Origin: Candidatus Kuenenia stuttgartensis
Lineage (GTDB): Bacteria > Planctomycetota > Planctomycetia > Isosphaerales > Isosphaeraceae
DNA: 16,184 bases
Direction: 5' to 3'
NCBI GenBank assembly: GCA_945874095.1
Contig: CAMCFM010000032.1
Location: 1 to 16,184 of the forward strand
Every line of letters begins with the position of its first letter. The stretch's first letter is position 1. Both the position numbers and the translations under genes were made by a program. This document shows positions 6,583-14,048 of the stretch, one piece after another. A model generated the notes under the pieces. That model saw only the letters and a list, made by a program, of their open reading frames with translations, made no database searches and was not told the DNA's origin.

Positions 6583-9093
6583 ATGTCCGCTGATACCACT
6601 GCCGATAACGTCCCAGCTGCCAACGGTGGCGAATACAACGCCTCTTCGATCCGTCGACTGGAGGGGATCGAAGCCATCCGCCTTCGGCCTGGGATGTACA
6701 TTGGAGACACCACATTCCGTGGCCTCCACCACCTGATTTATGAAGTGGTCGACAATTCGATCGACGAAGCCATGGCCGGCCACTGTACCACGATCAGCGT
6801 GACGATCCATCCGGATGGATCCGTGACTGTTCAGGACGACGGCCGCGGGATTCCCGTCGACATTCACGCCGACACAGGCACCACGGCCCTCGAAGTGGTT
6901 CTGACCACTCCGCACGCCGGTGGGAAGTTCGACCACAATACTTACAAGGTTTCGGGCGGTTTGCACGGGGTCGGTATTACGGTGGTCAATGCCCTTTCCG
7001 AATGGCTTGAGGCCGAAATCCATCGCGGTGGACAGATCTGGAGACAGGATTACAAGCAGGGTCTGGTGCAAGGTCCGATCCGAGCCTGTGGACCGACCCA
7101 GCGGACCGGTACGATGATCCGGTTCATGCCTGACAACACGATTTTTCAGGTCACCGTATTTGAATACGACATTCTGGAACGCAGGCTCCGGGAACTGTCC
7201 TACTTGAATCCAGGCGTGAAGATCACGCTTCTGGATGAACGGGTGGACGGCAACGAAAAAGGCGAGACATTCTTCAGCGAGGAAGGTCTTGCGGGCTTTG
7301 TGGCGTGGTTGAACCGCGCTGAAAGCGTGCTTCATCCGCCGATCCGGTTCATGGGTAGGGACGATGAGAAGGGCGTGGAAGTGGAAGTTTCGATGCAGTA
7401 CAACGACTCGATTCGCGACAACGTGACGAGCTACTGCAACAACATCCACACGCAGGAAGGTGGAACGCACCTGACTGGCTTCCGGACAGCCCTGACCCGG
7501 TCGTTCAATGTTTACATCAAGGATAATCCACCGTCGTATCGGATGAAGGATCTGGAGATCACCGGCGACGACTTCCGCGAGGGACTGACGGCGATCGTGG
7601 CTGTTCGCGTGCCTGACCCACAGTTTGAAGGCCAGACCAAGACCAAGCTGGGCAACGGCGAGGTGGAGGGGATCACCAGCAAGATTGTGGGCGAGAAGCT
7701 CAGCCAATACATCGAAGAGAATCCGGCGGTTGCGCGGAAAATTCGCGATAAGGCACTCCTGGCGGCCGAGGCCCGGATTGCGGCCAAAAAGGCGCGGGAA
7801 CTGGTCCGCAACCGTAAAGGCGTTCTCTCAGGCGTTGGTCTGCCCGGGAAGCTGATGGACTGTACGACTCACGAACTGACCAGCTCTGAGCTGTTCCTGG
7901 TCGAAGGCGATTCTGCCGGTGGGACAGCCGAAGGTGGCCGCGACCGCCTGTATCAGGCCATTCTGCCGTTGAGGGGTAAGATCCTGAACGTCGAGCGGGC
8001 CCGTCTGGACAAGGTTCTGGGCAACGACGAGGTACGTAATATCATCACGGCTGTGGGCTGTGGGATTGGCGACGAAGAGGATACAGCCAAGCGTCGGTAC
8101 GGCAAGATCGTGATGATGTCCGATGCCGACGTCGATGGATCGCACATCCGAACCCTCTTGATGACCTTCTTTTATCGCCAGATGCCGAAACTGGTCGCCG
8201 GCGGGCACCTTTACGTGGCCCAGCCTCCGCTTTATATGATCAGCCAGCGAAAAGAGCGTCGATATGTGCGTGAGGAAAGCCAGATGCAGGCGATTCTCAT
8301 GGAAAACGGGCTTAAGGACGCCTCTCTGAAAGTTCTTGAAGACGGCCCGACTTTCCCGATTGAAGGCCTGAAAACGCTCATGGAAATTGCGACAGCCCTG
8401 GAGCAGGGTCTGCGCGTGTTTGGTCGCCGCAATATTCCTCTCCGTCACCTTTTGGCGCAAGTCAAGAAGGCTGAGGGCGAGAACGATCCAAACGCCGGCC
8501 TTTTACCACTTTTCATGGTGGTGGAAGGTGGAGTGACCCAGTGGATTCACGACGCATCGGAAGCGGAGCGTCTGATTGCCAAGGGCGTCAGTGATACGGT
8601 CGATGCCAAGGCAGCGGCCGTGGTGGCTGGCGAGTCGCCTGATAAGGTGGCTGATCAATCCCTGAGGGTGATTGAGCTTCACGAGCTTCGTGGGGTGAAT
8701 CGGCAGCTGGCCCGGATGAGGGACGAATTTCAGTTGACAGCGGAGATGCTTCTGCCTAGAGAAGTGACGGGTGATGAGCCTCCTCCGCGGTTCGAGCTGA
8801 AGCGAGGGGAAGAGAGCTTCCTGCTTTCTGACCTGAGAGAGCTGGTTCCGAAGGTGCGTCAGGTGGGCGAGCGTGGGATGAAGATCACGCGTTTCAAAGG
8901 ACTGGGAGAGATGGATGCGGATCAGTTGTGGGACACCACGATGGATCCCACCCGTCGTGGCCTGATGCAGGTTCGTCTGGACGATGCGGCGGCGGCCCAC
9001 GACCTGTTTACGACTTTGATGGGCGAGGACGTGGAGCCACGTCGTCAGTTCATTGAAAAGCACGCTCTTGAGGTCAAGAATCTGGACGTTTGA
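6583..9093 (+). CDS. gyrB: DNA gyrase subunit B (836 aa, insert-bearing type)
   Basis: GyrB is the ATPase and TOPRIM subunit of gyrase, which with GyrA introduces negative supercoils. I chose the ATG at 6583 (MSADTTADNV), with GGGTGAT a few bases upstream; a GTG at 6571 would add four residues. GHKL ATPase: EVVDNSIDEA (54-63, Mg-binding N58), DDGRGIP (85-91), GGLHGVG (125-131) and the transducer lysine motif QTKTKLG (351-357). TOPRIM: LVEGDSAGG (439-447, catalytic E441) and the metal-binding DADVDGSH (514-521). The tail carries ITRFKGLGEMD (768-778). Between the DADVDGSH block and this tail lies an extra ~170-200 residue segment (about 560-760), as in the long Gram-negative-type GyrB (E. coli, 804 aa) rather than the ~640-aa type. 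The insert makes gyrase rather than topoisomerase IV the better call, as does the location beside dnaN. Confidence 0.97.
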   Translation: MSADTTADNVPAANGGEYNASSIRRLEGIEAIRLRPGMYIGDTTFRGLHHLIYEVVDNSIDEAMAGHCTTISVTIHPDGSVTVQDDGRGIPVDIHADTGTTALEVVLTTPHAGGKFDHNTYKVSGGLHGVGITVVNALSEWLEAEIHRGGQIWRQDYKQGLVQGPIRACGPTQRTGTMIRFMPDNTIFQVTVFEYDILERRLRELSYLNPGVKITLLDERVDGNEKGETFFSEEGLAGFVAWLNRAESVLHPPIRFMGRDDEKGVEVEVSMQYNDSIRDNVTSYCNNIHTQEGGTHLTGFRTALTRSFNVYIKDNPPSYRMKDLEITGDDFREGLTAIVAVRVPDPQFEGQTKTKLGNGEVEGITSKIVGEKLSQYIEENPAVARKIRDKALLAAEARIAAKKARELVRNRKGVLSGVGLPGKLMDCTTHELTSSELFLVEGDSAGGTAEGGRDRLYQAILPLRGKILNVERARLDKVLGNDEVRNIITAVGCGIGDEEDTAKRRYGKIVMMSDADVDGSHIRTLLMTFFYRQMPKLVAGGHLYVAQPPLYMISQRKERRYVREESQMQAILMENGLKDASLKVLEDGPTFPIEGLKTLMEIATALEQGLRVFGRRNIPLRHLLAQVKKAEGENDPNAGLLPLFMVVEGGVTQWIHDASEAERLIAKGVSDTVDAKAAAVVAGESPDKVADQSLRVIELHELRGVNRQLARMRDEFQLTAEMLLPREVTGDEPPPRFELKRGEESFLLSDLRELVPKVRQVGERGMKITRFKGLGEMDADQLWDTTMDPTRRGLMQVRLDDAAAAHDLFTTLMGEDVEPRRQFIEKHALEVKNLDV

Positions 9094-9107
9094 CGCGTTT
9101 CGGGATG

Positions 9108-9145
9108 GCCGGTTTTATTCGACGGCTGTCGAACTGAAAACCGGC
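9108..9145 (+). terminator. Strong composite stem-loop after gyrB
   Basis: Starting 14 nt after the gyrB stop, GCCGGTTTT (9108-9116) pairs perfectly with AAAACCGGC (9137-9145). Nested inside, TTCGAC (9118-9123) pairs with GTCGAA (9128-9133) around a GGCT loop, giving 15 paired bases with only small bulges. No U-tract follows on the plus strand (TTGAACG), so it may stabilise the mRNA end or act as a non-canonical terminator. As a nearly symmetrical dyad it could work in both directions. Confidence 0.6.
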
Positions 9146-9215
9146 TTGAACGAGTTGGTGTTGAAGGGGTTATGGTCGTGAGTGATGGTGATCTATACCC
9201 CTGGATCTGAGCAAG

Positions 9216-9239
9216 CCTTGTCGATTTTTATTGACAAGG
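9216..9239. repeat. 7-bp inverted repeat with T-rich loop
   Basis: CCTTGTC (9216-9222) and GACAAGG (9233-9239) flank a 10-nt loop rich in T (GATTTTTATT). The right arm overlaps the TTGACA hexamer at 9231-9236, so if that is a promoter element the dyad could be an operator. No U-tract follows the right arm, so a terminator is less likely. Confidence 0.4.
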
Positions 9240-9259
9240 TCAGGATGAGATGAGAAGAT
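9231..9259 (+). promoter_or_regulatory. Possible sigma70-type promoter for the SNF2 gene
   Basis: TTGACA at 9231-9236 is a perfect -35 hexamer. At 17-bp spacing the -10 position (9254-9259) reads GAAGAT, only 3 of 6 matches to TATAAT. It would give a leader of about 265 nt before the SNF2 ATG. Weak evidence, based on the -35 match alone. Confidence 0.25.
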
Positions 9260-9530
9260 CCTATTGGGAACCTTGTTTTTCGATCATTCCACAAGCCCGG
9301 TCTTTGGGCTTACATGTGAAATCCTCTGTTTTAATCGAGGCGATCGCTTTGGAATTTGTCTCGGATCCTGGTTTGAACTGGTTCATCCCGACAAGATATC
9401 GGGTCATTGGCGGTTGGTTTTCTTGAATCGAAAGAATCGGATAAAGACGGGGCTGAAGGTATCGGCCACCGATCAGGTGTCGTCCTGAACTCGACATCAA
9501 ACAAAATGCTCTGTTGAAAGTCGCACTGTC

Positions 9531-12500
9531 ATGGGGATTGCCCTACAGCTTGCTCACGAATTTGACGAGGGAGTCCGCTCCCGGGGTCAGTCCTATTTCG
9601 TTGAGAATCGTGTGGATTTCGCCGAAAATTCCACCGACGATGCCGTGATCGGCAGGGTCCGTGGAACGGTTAATTATCGCGTCAAGCTCAGGCTCAAAGG
9701 CAGTCGTCTGGTCGCATCCTGCAGTTGCCCTTTCTTTGGTGAGGAAGGCTCGCCCTGCAAGCATATGTGGGCCACATTGCTTGCCGTAGATGCGCACGGC
9801 TTTCTGCTCGATGCCCGCCACCGACCAGTCCATCTCGTGACCGACACCCGTGGCCGCGATGGGATCGCCAAACCTCATCTGGCCCAGCCTTACCGCGATC
9901 CCGCTCCGCAGGCATATCGAGACCCTTACGCTCCGCAAGATCCGATGGCCCCGCCTCCAGCTCGTTTAAGTCCTTACAACTCAAGATCTCCAGAACGACA
10001 CTCTGTTGATCAGGACAACATCCTTCAGCGCCACTGGGACGGTCTCGAATCCACGGCCCCTCCACCAGTCCCTCACCGTCCTGAATCGTATCAATACGTC
10101 CCGCCCAATCCTGGGTCGGCTTATCCGCAACCTCCAAGACGCTACGACCAAGCACCCAAAAGGCGTCCCCCGGCTGGCCCTGCCCCCTACCCTCGCCAGC
10201 AATTACCACCAGGTCAGGGACGTGGCCCTCAGCGTTCGCCAAGCCCTTATGGTGCCTATCCTCCACCTCCAGCCCAGAGAGGTGGGCCTGGCCGATACCC
10301 ATCTGGCCAGCCACGTCCTGCGCAGCCGAGCCGTTACGCACCTGCACCTTTGCCTCCGCAAGTGGTTCGCGAGTTGACCGCCCCGTGGGAAAACCGCGAA
10401 GTTTATATTGAGCGAGTGGTTCCCCGAACGTCCGAATATCCGACTGCCGCCCCTGTGATTCAGCCGCCTCCACCGCGCCGCTCCACAGCTTATCCTGCGC
10501 CCGAGCAGCCATGGGCCCCGGTCAATACAGGTCCGTCTGCCTTTCCCCCCCAACGCCGCGCACGACCCGCTGCCGCACCAGGGCGAGCCCCAACAGCTTA
10601 CGGCCCAGGCCCAGGAGCACGTCTCCCAAATACAAGGGAGTTAAGAGCGGCCGCCAGTACAACTACTGCAGGTCGGCGACCTGCTTACACTGCAGGTGCT
10701 TATCCGCCCGGCTATCTCCCTCCAGCCATGCCAGGTCGGCGCGGCCTCGACCAATCGACCAAGGCCCGTGCGGCTTCGAATGCTGCAAATGAGGCTATGG
10801 CCAGATCTCAGGCAGAACCGAAGCGGCCGGCGCTTTATTACATCATCGACTCCGCTCCGATGCTCTCCAGTGGGCAAGTGGTGATCGAACTCGGCCGACG
10901 TCGTCGCCGAATCGATGCAACCAACGCGGATCGTGGAGTTGTCGCCAGCTGGAAGCCTTCTCAGGCTGCCTATCTCGAATTTCTCAAGCTCGCTGCTCCT
11001 GAAGATCTCGAACTACTCGACCTCCTTGCAGCTGCCTCTGAACCGGCCGTCGCAGCAGTCAATCATGACCTCGACCTTCGTGCCCGCCGTGCGGCTCAGG
11101 CCACCAAACGTCTGATCCCGCGTGGCCACATCCAGCACCGGTTCACACTTCAGCCGGAATCGACCGCCGGAGTGATCGAACGCCTGGTTCGTACAGGCCG
11201 TTGCCGAATCCGCCGCTCAGAATCCAATACGGACGATCCTCCGGTGCTCCGCTGGGACGAAGGCCCGCCCTGGAAATTCGGCCTTGAAATCAAATCCGAT
11301 TCGTCCGGCAAGCGCTGGACCTGGCGCGGTGCCTTACGGCGAAACGATCATAAAATGGACCTGGCCGAGCCACTGGCCATCCTTCCAGGCCTCGTTTTTT
11401 CAGGCATTGGCCGACTGGCGAAATTTGACGATTCAGGGGTCATCGACTGGGTTCGCAAGATGCGCTCCGACAAAGAGCTTCAACTCTCTGATGTCGAGCA
11501 GGATGAGATGCTCGCCAAAATTCTCGAAGCCTCCAAACTTTCCATCGACCAACTAACCGATAGCACGAGTTGGTCGGAACTTACGCAGAGACCCACCCCG
11601 TGCCTGCTCCTGCGCACTCCTCGCCAAAGCTGGGGCTCTGACAGGCTCGTTGGAGAGATGTATTTCGACTACGGTGGAACTCGCATCCCTCTGATCCAGT
11701 CCGGGGCCATGACGATCGAGAGCCAGAAGCTCCGGATCATCCATCGCGATCAGGAAGCTGAAGCCGACGCCACACGACTGCTCTGGGAGCTTGGTTTCAG
11801 GCCTAATTCCGATATCATTGCCGATCCAGGCTCGCTCGAACTGCCTCCTAAAAAGCTCAATCAGGTCACCAAAGATCTCGTCGGGTTTGGCTGGTATGTC
11901 GAAGCTGAGGGCAAACGCTATCGCCCAGCCAGTGAATTCAAGCTCTCCGTCAGTACACACATCGACTGGTTCGAACTCGGCGGAGCCATCTCGTTTGGCG
12001 GACAGATGGTCCCCCTCCCATCACTCATGAAAGCCGCCAGCAAGGGCGATAGTACCATCATCCTGCCCGACGGTACCTTCGGTGTCCTGCCCGAAGACTG
12101 GCTCCGTAAATATGGCTTCCTCACCGGTCTGGGTAAGTCCGATGGAGACGTCCTCCGGTTCACCAAAAGTCAGGCCGCCCTGCTCGACAGCATGCTCGCC
12201 ACCCAGCCTGAAATTACCTTCGACGACGCCTTCTCAACCGTTCGAAAAAGCCTTGAATCGTTTGAAGGTATCAAGCCAATCGAACCCACCCCGATGTTCA
12301 AGGGCGAACTTCGTCCTTACCAGAAGGAAGGTCTTGGCTGGCTCGATTATCTCGAAGAGTTCCAGTTCGGAGGCGTTCTGGCTGACGACATGGGTCTTGG
12401 TAAAACCGTCCAGGTGCTCGCCCAACTCGCCCGATGGCGCGAAACCGGTAAGCGCAAAGGGCCTTCCCTGATCGTCGTCCCCAAAAGCCTTGTGTTCAAC

Positions 12501-13700
12501 TGGGTTCAGGAGGCCTCCCGATTCGCCCCTGAACTGCGTGTTCTCGATTACACCGGCCCAAGTCGTCAGGTCATGCTGCCCAAGTTCCGCAAATTCGACC
12601 TGATCGTGACCACCTACGGCACCCTTCGCTCAGACATCGTAGAACTCGCCAAAATCGATTTCGACTATGTGATTCTGGACGAAGCCCAGGCCATCAAGAA
12701 TTCCGACAGTCAGGCCGCCAAAGCCGCCAGGATCCTCAAAGGTAAGCACCGGCTGGCCATGTCCGGTACCCCGATTGAAAACCATCTGGGCGAACTCTGG
12801 AGCCTCTTTGAATTCATCAATCCCGGAATGCTTGGCTCAGCCGCACTCTTCAAACGCACCGCCACCGCCGCCAGTGGAGCGGATCCAATCGCCCGCGAGG
12901 CTTTGGCCAAGTCGCTTCGCCCGTTCATTCTCAGGCGTACGAAAAAGCAGGTGGTGAAAGACCTTCCGGAAAAAACCGAGCAGATTCTGCACTGCGACCT
13001 CGAACCGGATCAAAGGGCGTATTACGACCAATTGCGCGAGCACTATCGCCACGCCTTGCTTAAGAACGAAGCCTCAGCCATCTCAGGAGGCAAGTTCACG
13101 ACCAACAAAATCGAAGTTCTGGAAGCTCTTCTCCGCCTCCGTCAGGCCGCCTGCCACCCGGGCCTGATCGACCCCGACAAGCGGGTTGAAAGCTCGGCCA
13201 AGCTCGACGTGCTTCTTCCACACCTAGAAGAAGTGATTCAAGAGGGCCACAAAGTCCTTGTCTTCAGCCAGTTCACCAGCTTCCTTTCGATTGTCAAAGA
13301 CCGCCTGGACGAAGCCAAGATTCCCTACGAATATCTCGACGGACGGACCCGCGACCGCGAAGCTCGTGTCGAGAATTTCCAGACCAACCCGAAAATCCCG
13401 GTCTTTTTGATCAGCCTCAAAGCCGGCGGACTGGGCCTGAATCTGACGTCTGCCGAATACGTCTACCTGCTCGACCCCTGGTGGAACCCGGCTGTTGAGG
13501 CCCAGGCTATCGACCGATCGCACCGGATCGGCCAGATGAATCACGTTTTCGCCTATCGCCTGATCGCCCGCGACACCGTGGAGCAAAAGATCGTCGATCT
13601 GCAAGCCCATAAACGCGACCTGGCCGAAGCCATCCTCGGCGGCGACAACCGGGTGATCCAATCCCTGACCCGCGAAGATCTTGAATACTTGCTGTCATAA
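9531..13700 (+). CDS. SWIM zinc-finger SNF2-family DNA translocase/helicase (1389 aa)
   Basis: Large SNF2-type ATPase of the bacterial SWIM/HepA-like class; such proteins translocate on double-stranded DNA and displace or remodel bound proteins. Domain order: a SWIM zinc finger, CSCPFFGEEGSPCKH at 64-78 (ligands C64, C66, C76, H78); a long Pro/Arg/Tyr/Ala-rich, low-complexity linker at about 113-400; a region of about 425-880 including IDWFELGGAISFGG, consistent with the bacterial SNF2-associated domain; then the motor. Motor motifs: LRPYQKEGLGWL, Walker A DDMGLGKT (952-959), DEAQ (1050-1053), SGTPIENHLGELWSLF (from 1078), and lobe-2 motifs VFSQFTSF, GLGLNLTSA and QAIDRSHRIGQ (1325-1335). All catalytic motifs are intact. 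The ATG at 9531 keeps the normal SWIM N-terminus, but no strong ribosome binding site precedes it. It stands alone, 437 bp after gyrB. The usual length of such proteins is about 1000-1100 aa; the linker accounts for the excess. The cellular role is unknown. Confidence 0.93.
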   Translation: MGIALQLAHEFDEGVRSRGQSYFVENRVDFAENSTDDAVIGRVRGTVNYRVKLRLKGSRLVASCSCPFFGEEGSPCKHMWATLLAVDAHGFLLDARHRPVHLVTDTRGRDGIAKPHLAQPYRDPAPQAYRDPYAPQDPMAPPPARLSPYNSRSPERHSVDQDNILQRHWDGLESTAPPPVPHRPESYQYVPPNPGSAYPQPPRRYDQAPKRRPPAGPAPYPRQQLPPGQGRGPQRSPSPYGAYPPPPAQRGGPGRYPSGQPRPAQPSRYAPAPLPPQVVRELTAPWENREVYIERVVPRTSEYPTAAPVIQPPPPRRSTAYPAPEQPWAPVNTGPSAFPPQRRARPAAAPGRAPTAYGPGPGARLPNTRELRAAASTTTAGRRPAYTAGAYPPGYLPPAMPGRRGLDQSTKARAASNAANEAMARSQAEPKRPALYYIIDSAPMLSSGQVVIELGRRRRRIDATNADRGVVASWKPSQAAYLEFLKLAAPEDLELLDLLAAASEPAVAAVNHDLDLRARRAAQATKRLIPRGHIQHRFTLQPESTAGVIERLVRTGRCRIRRSESNTDDPPVLRWDEGPPWKFGLEIKSDSSGKRWTWRGALRRNDHKMDLAEPLAILPGLVFSGIGRLAKFDDSGVIDWVRKMRSDKELQLSDVEQDEMLAKILEASKLSIDQLTDSTSWSELTQRPTPCLLLRTPRQSWGSDRLVGEMYFDYGGTRIPLIQSGAMTIESQKLRIIHRDQEAEADATRLLWELGFRPNSDIIADPGSLELPPKKLNQVTKDLVGFGWYVEAEGKRYRPASEFKLSVSTHIDWFELGGAISFGGQMVPLPSLMKAASKGDSTIILPDGTFGVLPEDWLRKYGFLTGLGKSDGDVLRFTKSQAALLDSMLATQPEITFDDAFSTVRKSLESFEGIKPIEPTPMFKGELRPYQKEGLGWLDYLEEFQFGGVLADDMGLGKTVQVLAQLARWRETGKRKGPSLIVVPKSLVFNWVQEASRFAPELRVLDYTGPSRQVMLPKFRKFDLIVTTYGTLRSDIVELAKIDFDYVILDEAQAIKNSDSQAAKAARILKGKHRLAMSGTPIENHLGELWSLFEFINPGMLGSAALFKRTATAASGADPIAREALAKSLRPFILRRTKKQVVKDLPEKTEQILHCDLEPDQRAYYDQLREHYRHALLKNEASAISGGKFTTNKIEVLEALLRLRQAACHPGLIDPDKRVESSAKLDVLLPHLEEVIQEGHKVLVFSQFTSFLSIVKDRLDEAKIPYEYLDGRTRDREARVENFQTNPKIPVFLISLKAGGLGLNLTSAEYVYLLDPWWNPAVEAQAIDRSHRIGQMNHVFAYRLIARDTVEQKIVDLQAHKRDLAEAILGGDNRVIQSLTREDLEYLLS

Positions 13701-13703
13701 AAA

Positions 13704-13759
13704 AGGGGCACATCCGGCATACGATTCCAAAAAGCGAAATCGTACGCCCATGAACCCCT
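13704..13759 (+). terminator. Imperfect long stem-loop after the SNF2 gene
   Basis: Four bases after the TAA, AGGGG (13704-13708) can pair with CCCCT (13755-13759). The inner part contains a perfect 7-bp dyad, TACGATT (13720-13726) with AATCGTA (13738-13744), extended by GC/GC across one mismatch. No U-run follows. It is probably a 3' end structure for the SNF2 transcript; as a symmetric dyad in a convergent region it could serve both strands. Confidence 0.4.
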
Positions 13760-13762
13760 GGC

Positions 13763-14009
13763 GATTGAATCGAGCCGCAGGGCGCTAGCCCCCGGTTTCC
13801 GCGATTTACAAATCCAACCGGGCCTAGCGCCCGGCGGCTAGATTGAAACCAGTAACCTGAAGGCTATCGCCTCTTATCCTAGCCGGTATTGCGCTAGCCA
13901 CGGTTGTTTCTTTTCCGCGAACCGGGGGCTAGCGCCCGGCGGCTAGATTCAAACCAAGAAACCGAAGGCTATCGCCTCTTACCTAGCCGGTATTGCGCTA
14001 GCCCCGGTT
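13763..14009. repeat. Array of self-complementary extragenic repeats: one partial inverted copy and two ~90-bp direct copies
   Basis: Full units lie at 13816-13905 and 13920-14009, with a period of 104 bp and about 90% identity. Each begins AACCGGG(GG)CTAGCGCC and ends GCGCTAGCC(A/C)CGGTT, so its ends are inverted copies of each other. Inside, CGGCTAG pairs with CTAGCCG, and AGGC-TATC-GCCT forms a small apical hairpin, so a unit can fold into one long branched stem. The stretch 13763-13798 is an inverted copy of the first ~36 bp of a unit. The core therefore occurs five times in alternating orientation (-, +, -, +, -). This is a REP/BIME-like or MITE-like extragenic element, of a type I associate with planctomycetes from memory. 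Confidence 0.8.
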
Positions 14010-14048
14010 AATTGGTTTTAAAAACGGGAAGTGATTTCCGGCCTGATC

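Larger units (their letters stand above)
9094..9530. other. Intergenic region between gyrB and the SNF2 gene
   Basis: This 437-bp gap contains the gyrB 3' stem-loop (9108-9145), a second inverted repeat (9216-9239) overlapping a TTGACA hexamer, and then about 290 bp with no clear structure. A 74-codon frame starting at a TTG (9264-9488) is open, but it has no ribosome binding site or recognisable composition, so I do not call it. The SNF2 promoter must lie here unless transcription reads through from gyrB. Confidence 0.6.
13701..14048. other. Convergent intergenic region carrying a repeat array
   Basis: The SNF2 gene (plus) and the MFS gene (minus) converge on this 348-bp gap. It holds a terminator-like dyad just after the SNF2 stop (13704-13759) and then repeats from 13763 to 14009. 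No open frame of protein-like composition is present. The last ~40 bp before the MFS stop contain TTTTAAAAA (14017-14025), and nothing else is evident. Confidence 0.65.

Noticed and set aside
6562..7707. 381-codon open frame on the minus strand
   Set aside because: It lies entirely within the unmistakable gyrB gene; long antisense frames are a common by-product of the codon bias in such GC-rich coding sequence, and the translation has no recognisable motif.
9264..9488. 74-codon plus-strand frame after gyrB
   Set aside because: TTG start without a ribosome binding site and no protein-like pattern; probably chance.
9694..10512. 272-codon minus-strand open frame
   Set aside because: Antisense to the SWIM finger and proline-rich linker of the SNF2 gene; open because of the biased C-rich coding strand.
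13763..14009. CRISPR array
   Set aside because: Only two direct units of ~90 bp with alternating inverted cores and no short regular repeats or unique ~30-bp spacers; it fits extragenic REP/BIME-like elements instead.
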